Below are positions 42,406 through 52,705 of a DNA stretch of 64,000 bases, one piece after another. Numbering within the stretch: position 1 is the stretch's first letter; every line of letters starts with the position of its first letter. The notes below the pieces were generated by a model. The model ran no database searches. It was not told the origin of the DNA and worked only from the letters and a program-made list of their open reading frames with translations. Made by a program: the position numbers and the translations under genes. The stretch spans positions 1 through 64,000 of the forward strand of contig NZ_BIML01000003.1 in the NCBI RefSeq assembly GCF_004001065.1. Direction: 5' to 3'. Source of the stretch: Paenibacillus xylaniclasticus (lineage in GTDB: Bacteria > Bacillota > Bacilli > Paenibacillales > Paenibacillaceae).

Positions 42406-43692
42406 TTAGCCATTCGTTACCGCCCGGTCATCCGGGACCGGCGTACAACGGGTAATCCGTGCGCCAAGACGAGACAGCACCTGCTCAATTCGATCATAGC
42501 CCCTGTCAATATGGTGCACCTGTTCGACGACTGTACGTCCTTGTGCGGCAAGGCCAGCAACGACGAGCGCCGCTCCAGCACGTAAATCGGTTGCTTCTAC
42601 AGTCGCACCATACAGTCTAGGCACGCCGCGAATGAACGCTGCGTTCAGATCGACTCGAATGTCGGCACCCATACGGGTCAACTCGCCCACATGCTTGAAG
42701 CGTCCTTCAAAAATCGTTTCTTTCATGATACTTACCCCGTCGGCCAATGTTAGAAGCACCATGACGAGCGACTGTAAATCAGTCGGGAAGGCCGGGTAAG
42801 GGGATGTTACGATACGCTCAATTGCTTTCGGCCGAGATGAGGCGTTTACTTTTATTATATCACCGTCTGTTAATACCTGAATACCAGACCTGCGCAAGAC
42901 GTGAATGAGAGAAGATACATGCGACGAATTCGTATTCTGCAAGACGACCTGACCTCTTGTTGCCGCTGCCGCAACCATCAGCGTACCTGTCACGATTCGG
43001 TCCGGGATGACCTGATATCGGCACGGCGTCAGCGTATCAACGCCTTCAATCGTGATTGTATCGGTGCCGGCCCCCATTATGCGCGCTCCCATCGTATTGA
43101 GAAACCGCTGCAAATCTTGGATCTCCGGCTCACGCGCCGCGTTGCTTATCGTCGTGCGGCCTTCGGCGAGTACGGCTGCCATCATTATATTTTCCGTTGC
43201 ACCGACGCTAGGGAAGCTCAGATGAATATCAGCTCCGACGAGCTTGTCGGCTTGGCATATAATTTTGTTGCCGGTTTCGCTAATCGATGCCCCAAGCGCC
43301 TCGAGACCCGATAAATGCAGATCGATCTTCCGTTCACCGATCGCACAGCCGCCCGGTTGATAGACGTGTACTTCGCCGAATCGCGCAAGCAGCGGTCCCA
43401 TAAGGAAGATCGAGGAACGCATCTGGCGCATAAGCGTTTCCGGCACGTGCGGCGAATGCGCTGACGACGTATCCAGCACAACCTTATCTCCAATGTGGTC
43501 AGCCTTGCAGCCAAGCTCGCGCAAAATGCTGAGCATAACCTCAATATCGAGCAGCTTAGGCACATGTTCGATCGTTACCGTGCCGTTAACAAGCATACTC
43601 GCGGCCAGTATCGGCAAAGCGGCGTTTTTCGCTCCTTGGATCGCAATGGTTCCTGAGAGAGGTTTCCCGCCTTCAATCACCAATTTGTCCAA
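42406..43692 (-). CDS. murA: UDP-N-acetylglucosamine 1-carboxyvinyltransferase MurA
   Basis: 428 residues. It adds enolpyruvate to UDP-GlcNAc, the first committed step of peptidoglycan. IQGAKNAALPILAASML has the Lys-Asn pair, and the catalytic Cys lies in YQPGGCAIGERK (fosfomycin target). The start is TTG at 43692 behind GGAGGTGATACA. Firmicutes often have two murA genes; this copy lies inside the dcw cluster, next to murB. Confidence 0.96.
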   Translation of the reverse strand: MDKLVIEGGKPLSGTIAIQGAKNAALPILAASMLVNGTVTIEHVPKLLDIEVMLSILRELGCKADHIGDKVVLDTSSAHSPHVPETLMRQMRSSIFLMGPLLARFGEVHVYQPGGCAIGERKIDLHLSGLEALGASISETGNKIICQADKLVGADIHLSFPSVGATENIMMAAVLAEGRTTISNAAREPEIQDLQRFLNTMGARIMGAGTDTITIEGVDTLTPCRYQVIPDRIVTGTLMVAAAATRGQVVLQNTNSSHVSSLIHVLRRSGIQVLTDGDIIKVNASSRPKAIERIVTSPYPAFPTDLQSLVMVLLTLADGVSIMKETIFEGRFKHVGELTRMGADIRVDLNAAFIRGVPRLYGATVEATDLRAGAALVVAGLAAQGRTVVEQVHHIDRGYDRIEQVLSRLGARITRCTPVPDDRAVTNG

Positions 43693-43707
43693 TGTATCAC
43701 CTCCGAA

Positions 43708-44613
43708 TTACCGCTCACCCACCACCAATACTTCCGGCACTAATTCAACGCCGTAGCGGTCTTGGACGGTGCGCTTGATTTGCGCCATTAGGGTGAGTAC
43801 GTCTTCGGCTTTCGCTTGCCCGGTATTGACAATGAAATTGGCATGCAGCGGAGAAACTTCAGCGGCGCCGACGCGAAGCCCTTTAAGCCCGGCTTCTTCA
43901 ATGAGTCTGGCGGCATAATCGCCCGGCGGATTTCGAAATACGCTTCCCGCGCACGCTAGCTGCAGCGGCTGCGTATTCAGTCTTCGTTCTTTATATGCAG
44001 CCAGAACGGATTCAATCTGCGCTCGGTCGCCTTGCTCCAGTTCGAACGTCGCTTCCACTATGATGCCCTGCTGCTCGTGAAGAATCGAATGGCGGTAAGA
44101 GAATGCCATATCCTCCAGTCCGTACGTCACGATTTCTCCTGTCTCCCGAACAATGACAGCCGATTTGAAAATACGCGATACATCCGATCCGTGCGCACCT
44201 GCGTTCATGTAGACCGCGCCACCGACCGTTCCCGGAATTCCGCCTGCAAATTCCAGTCCGGTCAATCCCGCTTTGCTGGCCATGACCGCAAGCTTAATGA
44301 ATGAGTATGCTGCACCAGCTCGAACAGTCGTTCCGTCGAACTCCACGAAATCAAGTCCAGCGCCTGTTTTGATGACAACGCCTCGAATCCCCTTATCGGA
44401 AACGAGCATATTCGAGCCGCGGCCCAAGCTGGTCCAAGGAACGTCATGTTCGTTCAACAGACGGATGGTCGACACAAGCTCTTCGATTCCGTTAGGTATG
44501 ATGAGACAATCGGCAGGACCGCCGATTTTCCAAGTTGTATGTTTCGCAAGCGGCTCTTGGAACAGAACCTTCCCCCATCCGTTCCGCTCCAATTCCGCCA
44601 TAATTGCATCCAT
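43708..44613 (-). CDS. murB: UDP-N-acetylenolpyruvoylglucosamine reductase MurB
   Basis: 301 residues. FAD-binding motifs HTTWKIGGPADCLIIPN, WTSLGRGSNMLVSDKGIRG and ALEFAGGIPGTVGGAVYMNAG-like LEFAGGIPGTVGGAVYMNAG. The catalytic Ser region CAGSVFRNPPGDYAARLIEE is type II-like (Bacillus). It reduces the enolpyruvyl group to UDP-MurNAc. GGGGGAGG precedes the ATG. It follows a 220-base gap after murG. Confidence 0.96.
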   Translation of the reverse strand: MDAIMAELERNGWGKVLFQEPLAKHTTWKIGGPADCLIIPNGIEELVSTIRLLNEHDVPWTSLGRGSNMLVSDKGIRGVVIKTGAGLDFVEFDGTTVRAGAAYSFIKLAVMASKAGLTGLEFAGGIPGTVGGAVYMNAGAHGSDVSRIFKSAVIVRETGEIVTYGLEDMAFSYRHSILHEQQGIIVEATFELEQGDRAQIESVLAAYKERRLNTQPLQLACAGSVFRNPPGDYAARLIEEAGLKGLRVGAAEVSPLHANFIVNTGQAKAEDVLTLMAQIKRTVQDRYGVELVPEVLVVGER

Positions 44614-44769
44614 TATGTCGTACCTCCCCCTTCTGTCCGTAGAACGCTATGCCATCATAATACTTGTCAAGACATAGCGCAGCCGAGCGCATCAAATTCG
44701 TCATTCTAATCGTCCCGCACGGTAACGGTCGCGATTTATAACGTATCTTATGCCCTCGGCATTTGGAGT

Positions 44770-44793
44770 GTGACAGCCGCCTAGACCTGTCAC
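44770..44793. other. GTGACAG-N10-CTGTCAC dyad in the murG-murB gap
   Basis: Perfect 7-bp arms (44770-44776 and 44787-44793) separated by 10 bases lie in a 220-base gap (44614-44834) inside an otherwise tight cluster. No T-run follows on either strand, so an operator-type site is more likely than a terminator. I see no other feature in the gap. Confidence 0.45.
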
Positions 44794-44834
44794 GATTGCC
44801 AAATTGCGCTGTATTCGGGATATATATAATATCG

Positions 44835-45941
44835 TTATCTGATGCCTTGCAATCGCCGAAGCTCGTTGACGATTGTTACAGCGGCGTCCGGCATGCCGAG
44901 CTTCGCCGCCGCTTGCCCCGTCTCGGCTAGTTGTTTCTCATCTAGCAGCATCGTCCTGATCGTGTCGAGCAGCCGTTCTCCGCTCAACTCCCGTTCTAGA
45001 ATCATCCGGGCGGCGCCAGCGTCAACTAGACTGCGGGCATTCGCCTCCTGATGGTTATTCGTCACGTTAGGCGACGGAATAAGAATCGACGGGATGCCGA
45101 GCGCCGTCATCTCCGCTATCGTCGAAGCGCCAGCACGGCAGACGACAAGCGAAGAAGCGGCAAGCACATCCGGCATATTGTGCAAATAAGGTACAATATG
45201 TAGTTGTCCGTTCTTGTAAGCCGGAAGCGGCTTGACTCTGGCAAGTGCGTCCTCGTAATAAATTTCGCCAGATACAAACACAAAGTGTACACCAGTGAGC
45301 CGATCGAGCGATGGCGCCATCGCATACATCGCTTCGTTGATCGCCTTCGCCCCACGGCTGCCTCCGAATACGAGCACGATCTGCTTCGCGCCGCTAAGCT
45401 CCAGCGACGTTCGACCTTTACTTGCATCAGCGCGCATGACGTTCGTAGCGCACGGGTTACCGGCGTATACGGTCCGTTTCGCGCGTTTGAAGTAACGCTT
45501 AGAATCTGGAAAGCTGACCGCTACGCAATCTGCATAACGGGCAAGAAATTGATTCGTCAGCCCTGGGATGACGTTCTGCTCATGAATGAGCGTCGGAATG
45601 CCGAGCTTTGCCGCTGCATAGACGACAGGGCCGCATACGTACCCGCCCGTGCCGACGACGGCATCCGGCTTAAACTCGCGCAGCAGCCGCTTAGCTTTCT
45701 TAACGCCCTTCAAAAACCGGAGTACAGTTTTGAAATTATCCAGCGACAGCTTCCGCTTAAAGCCGGTAATCTCAACCGCCTCGAAAGGGATGCCCATCTT
45801 CGGTACGATCCGGCTCTCCAGTCCCTTCGTCGTGCCAATATACAGCAGCTCGGCACCCGACTCCTCTTGAGCCTGTCTTCCGACGGCGACGGCGGGGTAG
45901 ATATGCCCGCCAGTTCCTCCCCCGGTTAATACGATACGCAT
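44835..45941 (-). CDS. murG: Lipid II synthase MurG
   Basis: 368 residues. GT-B glycosyltransferase that adds GlcNAc to lipid I on the inner membrane face. N-terminal G-loop VLTGGGTGGHIYPAVAVG, second loop PDAVVGTGGYVCGPVV, and C-domain LVFGGSRGAKAINEAM with donor site VCRAGASTIAEMTALGIPS. GAGGTGACG precedes the ATG. It follows ftsW by 7 bases. Confidence 0.97.
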   Translation of the reverse strand: MRIVLTGGGTGGHIYPAVAVGRQAQEESGAELLYIGTTKGLESRIVPKMGIPFEAVEITGFKRKLSLDNFKTVLRFLKGVKKAKRLLREFKPDAVVGTGGYVCGPVVYAAAKLGIPTLIHEQNVIPGLTNQFLARYADCVAVSFPDSKRYFKRAKRTVYAGNPCATNVMRADASKGRTSLELSGAKQIVLVFGGSRGAKAINEAMYAMAPSLDRLTGVHFVFVSGEIYYEDALARVKPLPAYKNGQLHIVPYLHNMPDVLAASSLVVCRAGASTIAEMTALGIPSILIPSPNVTNNHQEANARSLVDAGAARMILERELSGERLLDTIRTMLLDEKQLAETGQAAAKLGMPDAAVTIVNELRRLQGIR

Positions 45942-45948
45942 GAACTCG

Positions 45949-47046
45949 TCACCTCGAATAACGGGATATATTAAGTAAAATGCCCAGCGCCGTCAGCAGC
46001 AGTGTGAGCGAGGAGCCCCCGTAGCTGACCAGCGGCAGTGTAATGCCGGTAACCGGCATCATGCCGATGACGACACCGATATTAATCAGCACTTGTACGC
46101 CGACAATGCCAATAATTCCTACTGCAAGCAAGCTTCCGAACGTATCCTGCGATGCGATCGCCGTCCGGATGCCGCGCCACACAAGAATAAGAAATAAACA
46201 GATAAGGAGCGTTCCACCGATAAAACCGGTCTCCTCCGCGAGAATGGAGAAGATGAAGTCCGTCTGCGGCTCAGGCAAATAGTTATACTTCTGCCGGCTC
46301 ATGCCAAGACCTAGACCGATCAATCCTCCAGGTCCAACCGCATACAGCGACTGGATCGATTGGTAGCCGGCACCGAGCGGATCCTGCCAAGGATCGAGAA
46401 ACGCGGTAATACGCTGCAACCGATATGGCGCAATCGCAATCAGCACGACGAGCCCTGCAACGCCGACGAGCGCAAGCGAACCGAGATGCTTCAGCCGAGC
46501 GCCTGCCGAAAAAATCATGATCAATGAAGCGCCGACCATTACTGCACCGGTGCCTAGATCGGGCTGCATCATAATGAGACCGAATGCGGTGCCCATAAAG
46601 CCAAGCGGAGGCAATAGCCCCTTCGTAAAATGCGTGACCTTCTGCTGATTGTCCGACAGCCAGCGAGCTAGAAAAATGACCATCGCCAGCTTCATAAACT
46701 CTGACGGCTGAATGCCGAACGAGCTGATGCCAAGCCAGCTCCGCGCACCGCCGCGAACGACTCCGACGCCAGGTATAAGCACGATAACAAGCAGGCCGAA
46801 GCAGATGAGCAGGCCGATGCCTCCCCATCTTTTCCATATGCCGTAGTCCAAATTCATCGTGAAGAGCATAGCGCCGACTCCGAGCGCGGCGAACAGCAGC
46901 TGACGCTTCACATAATAGAACTTGTCTCCGAATTCATGAAAGGCGAGAACAGCGCTTGCGCTGTATACCATAATGATGCCGATTGTCAAAATTAACGCTA
47001 TCGAACCGATCATCCATACGTCCGGGGCGGACCGAGCTTTTGCCAT
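45949..47046 (-). CDS. SEDS-family glycosyltransferase FtsW/SpoVE
   Basis: 365 residues with about ten membrane helices. SEDS motifs include FGIQPSEFMKLAMVIFLARW, MMQPDLGTGAVM and MMPVTGITLPLVSYGGSS. It polymerises glycan strands with a class B PBP (SpoVD or Pbp2B, both encoded here). In the B. subtilis dcw cluster this position is spoVE, used for spore cortex; with no second copy visible it could also serve as FtsW, so I leave the symbol open. AGAGGTG precedes the ATG. Confidence 0.93.
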   Translation of the reverse strand: MAKARSAPDVWMIGSIALILTIGIIMVYSASAVLAFHEFGDKFYYVKRQLLFAALGVGAMLFTMNLDYGIWKRWGGIGLLICFGLLVIVLIPGVGVVRGGARSWLGISSFGIQPSEFMKLAMVIFLARWLSDNQQKVTHFTKGLLPPLGFMGTAFGLIMMQPDLGTGAVMVGASLIMIFSAGARLKHLGSLALVGVAGLVVLIAIAPYRLQRITAFLDPWQDPLGAGYQSIQSLYAVGPGGLIGLGLGMSRQKYNYLPEPQTDFIFSILAEETGFIGGTLLICLFLILVWRGIRTAIASQDTFGSLLAVGIIGIVGVQVLINIGVVIGMMPVTGITLPLVSYGGSSLTLLLTALGILLNISRYSR

Positions 47047-47092
47047 CGCGCTGACACCTCTGAACCGTCAATAGTAGGGACATGCCCCCTAT

Positions 47093-48550
47093 TTACAAGG
47101 TATGCGCCGATTGTTTAAAAATGCGCCCGCGCTGCTCATATGATTTAAACATATCCCAGCTTGCACATGCAGGCGACAACAGCACGACATCGCCTGAGCC
47201 GGCCAACGCTGCAGCGCGCCGCACCGCCTCTTGCAGCGTCGCTTCGGCGTCCTCTAAAGGTTCGACCGTTTCAACTGCGGTTAAACCTGCAAGGCCTGCT
47301 ACACCCGCCAGCTTATGCCGCGTCTCGCCGAGCGCTACTAAAGCTTTAAGCCCACTAAACCATGGAAGCAGCTCCATATAATCAGAGCCGCGGTCAAGTC
47401 CGCCGGCGATGAGAACGACACGGTCAAGCTGAAATGACTTTAAGCCGGTAATCGTTGCGACAGGATTCGTCGCCTTCGAGTTGTTATAGAATGACACGCC
47501 GTTACGCTCGCATACGAACTCCAGACGATGCTCGACCCCGCGGAACGAGCGCAGCGGCCCTTCGAGCGATTGAAGCGGTGCGCCTGCGGCAATTGCAGCA
47601 GCAATAGCTGCCAAGGCGTTGGCAACATTATGCCGTCCTGGAATACCGAGCTCCGAGACCGGTACTATAACCGTCTCCACTCCGCCAGCATCGCGATAGA
47701 TAATAGAACGCGTCAGCCGCTTTTGGAGCTCGTCTCCTTTACGCCCTTCCTCCGGCTGATCCGATTCTACCGGGAACGGCGGGTCGATATAAAGGCCGTA
47801 AGGGAGCTTCTCAATTAGTGAGAACGGCAGCAAACGTGCGTTAATCTGCTTGGAGATTGCCCGACATGTCGGGTCGTCCCAGTTCAATACAGCTGTATCA
47901 GCAGCCATTTGATTGGCGAACAATTTAGCCTTAGATGCAATATAATCGTCCATTCCGCCGTGATAGTCAAGATGCGTCTCAACCACGTTAAGCAGCAAAG
48001 CGATGCGCGGACGGAATGCCGTTGTTCCTTTCAGCTGAAAGCTGCTCAGCTCCGCAACGATAATGTCGCTTTCCTTCGCCATTTGAGCAGCCTCGCACAA
48101 CGGAGTTCCGATATTACCTGCGACGATTGGCGACAATCCTGCTCCTTTAAGCAACTCACCAATCCATGTCGTCGTCGTCGTCTTACCGTTCGAGCCTGTT
48201 ATGCCGATCATCGGCGCAGGCGACAACAAATAGGCAACCTCAACCTCCGTCACAATTTCAACGCCGTGAACCTCCGCTTGCTGTACCGGGCTTGCCGTAT
48301 ACGGGATACCCGGATTTTTCACGAGCAGAGCAGTGTCGGCCGTAACGAGATCGTCCGGATGATAGCCGCATATAACAGGGATGCCTAATGCCTCCAGCTC
48401 TGCAGCCTCCGGGCTTTGCTCCCGCTCCTTCTTATCGTTTACGACGACGTCTGCGCCGAGCTGATGAAACACTTTCGCAACGCTGACGCCGCTCTTCGCA
48501 AGACCGAGTATGGCGACACGGCGATTACGGTACAATGACGGGTGATCCAT
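47093..48550 (-). CDS. murD: UDP-N-acetylmuramoyl-L-alanine:D-glutamate ligase MurD
   Basis: 485 residues. P-loop ITGSNGKTTTTTWIGELL (about 117-134), Mur central domain NVVETHLDYHGGMDDYIASK, C-domain NNSKATNPVATITGLKSF and LLSPACASWDMFKSYEQRG. It adds D-Glu to UDP-MurNAc-L-Ala. Slightly longer than Bacillus MurD (about 450), mainly through an insert around residues 255-280 (PFPVESDQPEEGRKGDEL). GAGAGGTC precedes the ATG. Confidence 0.96.
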   Translation of the reverse strand: MDHPSLYRNRRVAILGLAKSGVSVAKVFHQLGADVVVNDKKEREQSPEAAELEALGIPVICGYHPDDLVTADTALLVKNPGIPYTASPVQQAEVHGVEIVTEVEVAYLLSPAPMIGITGSNGKTTTTTWIGELLKGAGLSPIVAGNIGTPLCEAAQMAKESDIIVAELSSFQLKGTTAFRPRIALLLNVVETHLDYHGGMDDYIASKAKLFANQMAADTAVLNWDDPTCRAISKQINARLLPFSLIEKLPYGLYIDPPFPVESDQPEEGRKGDELQKRLTRSIIYRDAGGVETVIVPVSELGIPGRHNVANALAAIAAAIAAGAPLQSLEGPLRSFRGVEHRLEFVCERNGVSFYNNSKATNPVATITGLKSFQLDRVVLIAGGLDRGSDYMELLPWFSGLKALVALGETRHKLAGVAGLAGLTAVETVEPLEDAEATLQEAVRRAAALAGSGDVVLLSPACASWDMFKSYEQRGRIFKQSAHTL

Positions 48551-48651
48551 AAAATTGACCTCTCTCTCTATCGAATCATGTGTAGTATATCTGAAAACGG
48601 CTTCGCCGTCCTCTCGGCATGCGAAAGGACGGCGGGCTGATTCGTACTGCC

Positions 48652-49614
48652 TTAGAACACGTCACCAACGAATAGACCGACAGCTGCCAGAATAAAGCCC
48701 GCGATCCAAAACGTCGTAACGACCCGCCACTCCGACCAGCCAGACAGCTCGAAGTGATGGTGGATCGGGCTCATTTTGAACACCCGTTTGCCCCGCAGCT
48801 TGAACGACGTCACTTGTATAATAACCGACAGCATTTCGAATACGAATACGCCGCCGACTACGATAAGAATAAGCTCCATCTTCGTCAGCATCGCAACCGC
48901 CGCCAAGCCTCCGCCAATCCCAAGTGAGCCTGCATCGCCCATAAATACTTTCGCAGGATGTGCATTGAATACGAGAAAGCCGAGCACGGCACCAATCATC
49001 GCCGCCGAGAATACAGCTGATTCATATTCATTCACGTGCATGGCGAGGATGGTGAAGGCACCGAATGCAATCGCGCTCGTACCTGCAAGCAGACCGTCCA
49101 GACCGTCCGTGAAGTTAACCGAGTTGCTTGTCGCGAACATAATGATGACCACGAACACATAATAGAACCAGCCCATATCGATAGAAAAATCGGTTCCTGG
49201 CAGCCCGATCTCCGTGCTGTGGCCCATCCGGTGCAGCAACACGCAGACGACGACGCTGAACAGCAATTGACCAGCCAGCTTCTGCTTCGCCGTCAGACCG
49301 AGCGAACGCTTAAACACAATTTTGATGTAATCGTCAAGAAAACCGACAATACCGAAGCCTAACGAGGCGACTAGCAGCACCCAGAACTCTTCGGTTTTAT
49401 CGGAAAATTTCAAGAACGCAATTAACAGGGCCAACATAATAATAATGCCGCCCATCGTCGGCGTCCCTTGCTTCTTCAGATGGCTTTGCGGGCCGTCCGT
49501 CCGGACCTGCTGTCCGAACTTCATTCGGCGCAAGAGCGGGATGAACAAAGGTCCCAGCAGCACCGCTAGAAGAAATGAAGCCCCAATTGTAAGCAATATG
49601 ACCTTAGTATCCAC
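48652..49614 (-). CDS. mraY: Phospho-MurNAc-pentapeptide transferase MraY
   Basis: 320 residues, ten membrane helices. Mg-binding and catalytic motifs [53 protein letters not shown] and [18 protein letters not shown]. It makes lipid I from UDP-MurNAc-pentapeptide and undecaprenyl phosphate. Starts with GTG at 49614 behind GGGGGTG. Confidence 0.97.
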   Translation of the reverse strand: MDTKVILLTIGASFLLAVLLGPLFIPLLRRMKFGQQVRTDGPQSHLKKQGTPTMGGIIIMLALLIAFLKFSDKTEEFWVLLVASLGFGIVGFLDDYIKIVFKRSLGLTAKQKLAGQLLFSVVVCVLLHRMGHSTEIGLPGTDFSIDMGWFYYVFVVIIMFATSNSVNFTDGLDGLLAGTSAIAFGAFTILAMHVNEYESAVFSAAMIGAVLGFLVFNAHPAKVFMGDAGSLGIGGGLAAVAMLTKMELILIVVGGVFVFEMLSVIIQVTSFKLRGKRVFKMSPIHHHFELSGWSEWRVVTTFWIAGFILAAVGLFVGDVF

Positions 49615-49627
49615 TGTTTCACCCCCG

Positions 49628-51058
49628 TCAGCTCTCCAAAGCTTGGACGACTTGCTCCATTCGCATGCCGCGCGATCCTTTCACCAACACAAGATCGTCA
49701 CTATGCAGATGCTCCCGCAGCCATGACGCCAGCTCTTCCTTATGCGCGAAATGACGAACATCGTCTGCACGGCCGGCTGCCGCGAATGCCTCTGATGCTC
49801 CCTCAGCAATATATTGCGCAAGCGATCCCCATGTGAGCAGGGCATCCGCCTTTTCCGGCGTAACGTATGAACCAACGCTGCGGTGCATCTCAACCTCCTG
49901 ATCACCAAGCTCCAGCATATCGGCAAGCACAACCCATTTGCGCCGATAGCCGGTCAGCTGTTCAACCAGATCTATGGCGGCTCTAGTTGCCGTTGGATTA
50001 GCGTTATATGCGTCATTCAGCAGCTTGGCGCCGTTGAATGCCGTCACCGGCTGAATGCGCATGCCAGTCAGAACAACATTCGACAGCCCCTCCCGAATGG
50101 AAGCAGCCGGCACGCCGAACCGATAGGCAGCGGCAATAGCTGCCAGCGCATTCATTACATTATGCTCACCTGGTACAGGCAGCAACACACCGCGCAGCGC
50201 CTCAGCTTCTTCAGCCGTTAATAACGGCGACACGACATCGAACGTCGAAGAGTCGACGGACACCTTGATGTTAGCTGCTGACCATTTACAGTCCGGTGCA
50301 TCTCCGAACGGAACCAGCTCCGTGCCATCAAGCAGCTCCATCGAAGCAAGCCGTTCACGCAGCAGCGGCTCGTCGCCGTTAAAGATTAATGCTCCGCCAT
50401 CCTTCAGTCCTTCCGCAATTTCAAGCTTCGCCTGCGCAATGCCGGCCCGCGAGCCAAGCTGCTGCATATGAGCGTCGCCGATGTTCGTAATAATAGCAGC
50501 ATCCGGAGAAGCGATCGTCGCAAGAAGCTCGATCTCACCGAAATCGCTCATCCCCATTTCAAGCACGGCTGTTTCGGTTTTCTCGTCTAGCTGCAGAATA
50601 GTAAGCGGAACACCGATATGATTGTTCAGGTTGCCTTCCGTTTTATGAACTCGGAATACGGTGCCCAGCACCGCCGCCGTCAAATCCTTGGTCGTCGTCT
50701 TACCGTTGCTTCCTGTAATGCCGATAACACGCAATCCGAGCTCATCGCGATACGCAGAAGCGAGCCGCTGGAGTGCAGACAGCGTGTCCGGCACAAGAAC
50801 GAGCGGAGCGTCCTGCAGTTCGTCCGGGATAACAATTCCTTCCTCCCAGAGCGATGCCGCCGCTCCCTTAGCAAGCGTCTCCGCCGCAAAGTCATGTCCG
50901 TCAAAATTTTCACCGATGAGAGGCACGTACAGCTCTCCGGCTCCTGCCGTCCGGGAATCTCTCGTTACGCCGGCAATCTCGATGTCCGAGTCCCGTTGGC
51001 CATGTGCTAGTGTTCCACCACACATGCGGGCAACTTGCCCCAAAGTTCTTCTAATCAC
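49628..51058 (-). CDS. murF: UDP-MurNAc-tripeptide:D-Ala-D-Ala ligase MurF
   Basis: 476 residues. P-loop ITGSNGKTTTKDLTAAVLG, central VLEMGMSDFGEIELLATIAS, C-domain NDAYNANPTATRAAIDLV and LVKGSRGMRMEQVVQALE. It adds D-Ala-D-Ala to complete the precursor. The GTG at 51058 overlaps the murE stop by 4 bases, so both ligases are translated together. In B. subtilis murF lies elsewhere; inclusion in the cluster is common in Paenibacillus. Confidence 0.96.
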   Translation of the reverse strand: MIRRTLGQVARMCGGTLAHGQRDSDIEIAGVTRDSRTAGAGELYVPLIGENFDGHDFAAETLAKGAAASLWEEGIVIPDELQDAPLVLVPDTLSALQRLASAYRDELGLRVIGITGSNGKTTTKDLTAAVLGTVFRVHKTEGNLNNHIGVPLTILQLDEKTETAVLEMGMSDFGEIELLATIASPDAAIITNIGDAHMQQLGSRAGIAQAKLEIAEGLKDGGALIFNGDEPLLRERLASMELLDGTELVPFGDAPDCKWSAANIKVSVDSSTFDVVSPLLTAEEAEALRGVLLPVPGEHNVMNALAAIAAAYRFGVPAASIREGLSNVVLTGMRIQPVTAFNGAKLLNDAYNANPTATRAAIDLVEQLTGYRRKWVVLADMLELGDQEVEMHRSVGSYVTPEKADALLTWGSLAQYIAEGASEAFAAAGRADDVRHFAHKEELASWLREHLHSDDLVLVKGSRGMRMEQVVQALES

Positions 51059-52542
51059 AGTACCGTTCCCCTTATCGCTTCTTCGGCCACAAGACGATCG
51101 TCGAACGAGAACGTTTCCCCGCCGATAATCTGATACGTCTCATGACCTTTCCCCGCAATCAATACTACATCTCCCGGGCTTGCCATTTCAACCGCTTTTT
51201 CAATCGCTTTGCGGCGGTCTACGATCATCACATAGCGTTCCTTCGGCACGCCGCTGGCTTTAAGCCCCTCTTCGATATCAAGCAATATAGCCTCTGGCTC
51301 CTCCGAGCGCGGGTTGTCGCTTGTAACGACACACAGGTCGGAATATTTCGCTGCAATGCTGCCCATAATCGGCCGCTTCGTCCGGTCACGGTCACCTCCG
51401 CAGCCGAATACGCAGATGATTCGTCCTTCGGCGAACTCCTTCACAGCACGAAGCACGTTCTCTAGTCCGTCTGGCGTATGCGCGTAATCGACGACGACTG
51501 CGAACGACTGACCTGCATCGACTGATTCGACGCGCCCAGGTACGCCCGGCAGCGCCTCTAGACTAGCCCTGATTTGCTCAAGAGGCAGCCCTTCCAGCAG
51601 TGCGACTGAAGCTGCAGCTAATGCATTGTATACATTGAATTTGCCAACCATTCGGATCGTAATGTCCGCTTCGCCGCGGAATGAATGCAAATGGAAGGAA
51701 GTACCTTTCGATGTGATTCGGATATTAGATGCACGTACGTCAGCCGATGCATCAATGCCGTAAGTAATCGTCTCCGCAGCAGTCAGCTTGGCGTAGACTG
51801 CTGAAGCCTCATCATCCGCATTCAATACGGCATAGCTGCGTTCGGATTCAGACGCGCCGAACTCATTGCCCAGCCTTGAGAACAGCAGTCCTTTGGCTGC
51901 CGCATATTCTTCCATCGTATGGTGGTAATCCAGATGATCCTGCGTTAAGTTCGTAAATACTGCGGTACGGAACCGGCAGCCGAGAACGCGTCCTTGATCG
52001 AGCGCGTGCGACGACACTTCCATCGCGCATACTTCCACTCCCGCCTCTGCCATATTAGAGAGGTGCTTTTGCAGCTCTAATGCGCCCGGCGTCGTGCCAG
52101 ACATCGGCAAGGTACGTCCCGCATACCGGGTTTCGATCGTGCCGATAACGCCTGAAGAGCGGCCTGCGTCGGCCATGATACGTTCGATCAAATACGTCGT
52201 CGTCGTCTTTCCATTCGTACCTGTCACGCCAATAAGACGAAGCTTGCGGCTAGGGTGGCTGTAGAAACGGTCTGCGATGACAGCCATCGCGAGTCTGCTG
52301 CTTTTAACAATGAGCTGCGGAAGCGCAATATCCAGCTTTCGCTCGACGACAAGCGCTGCCGCTCCGTTCTCAGCCGCCTTCACGGCAAAATCGTGTCCGT
52401 CCGTTTTATAACCGGGAACACAGAAAAATAAAGAGCCTGGCTTTACTTTGCGGGAATCGTCCTCCAGATCCGTTACTTGAACGCTGCCATCCCCATCTAC
52501 TGATGCGACAGCAAGCCACTGTGCAATATCATTGAGAGTCAT
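51055..52542 (-). CDS. murE: UDP-MurNAc-dipeptide:meso-diaminopimelate ligase MurE
   Basis: About 495 residues. P-loop VTGTNGKTTTTYLIERIM, N-terminal domain DLEDDSRKVKPGSLFFCVPG, and the substrate motif VTSDNPRSEEPEAIL. DNPR marks the meso-DAP enzyme; the Lys type has a different motif. This fits the presence of dapL. ATG at 52542 lies 9 bases after AGGGG. A promoter candidate precedes it. Confidence 0.96.
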   Translation of the reverse strand: MTLNDIAQWLAVASVDGDGSVQVTDLEDDSRKVKPGSLFFCVPGYKTDGHDFAVKAAENGAAALVVERKLDIALPQLIVKSSRLAMAVIADRFYSHPSRKLRLIGVTGTNGKTTTTYLIERIMADAGRSSGVIGTIETRYAGRTLPMSGTTPGALELQKHLSNMAEAGVEVCAMEVSSHALDQGRVLGCRFRTAVFTNLTQDHLDYHHTMEEYAAAKGLLFSRLGNEFGASESERSYAVLNADDEASAVYAKLTAAETITYGIDASADVRASNIRITSKGTSFHLHSFRGEADITIRMVGKFNVYNALAAASVALLEGLPLEQIRASLEALPGVPGRVESVDAGQSFAVVVDYAHTPDGLENVLRAVKEFAEGRIICVFGCGGDRDRTKRPIMGSIAAKYSDLCVVTSDNPRSEEPEAILLDIEEGLKASGVPKERYVMIVDRRKAIEKAVEMASPGDVVLIAGKGHETYQIIGGETFSFDDRLVAEEAIRGTVL

Positions 52543-52620
52543 ATCGTGCATCCCCTTCCGTCGACACGTACTGTATTAGATCGACAATTCTCACTTCATT
52601 GCTACTGTCGTTATTACACC

Positions 52621-52648
52621 ATTATGATCGATCTTAACCGATTTTCAA
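52621..52648 (-). promoter_or_regulatory. Candidate promoter before murE
   Basis: Minus strand TTGAAA (plus 52643-52648), 16 bases, CATAAT (plus 52621-52626), in the 121-base gap between spoVD and murE. It may allow murE-onward expression independent of spoVD. Confidence 0.5.
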
Positions 52649-52705
52649 CCATTCATTTGCGGCGCTCGGCAATTCTACAGCCCTAGCACCGCAGTAAATT
52701 CCATA

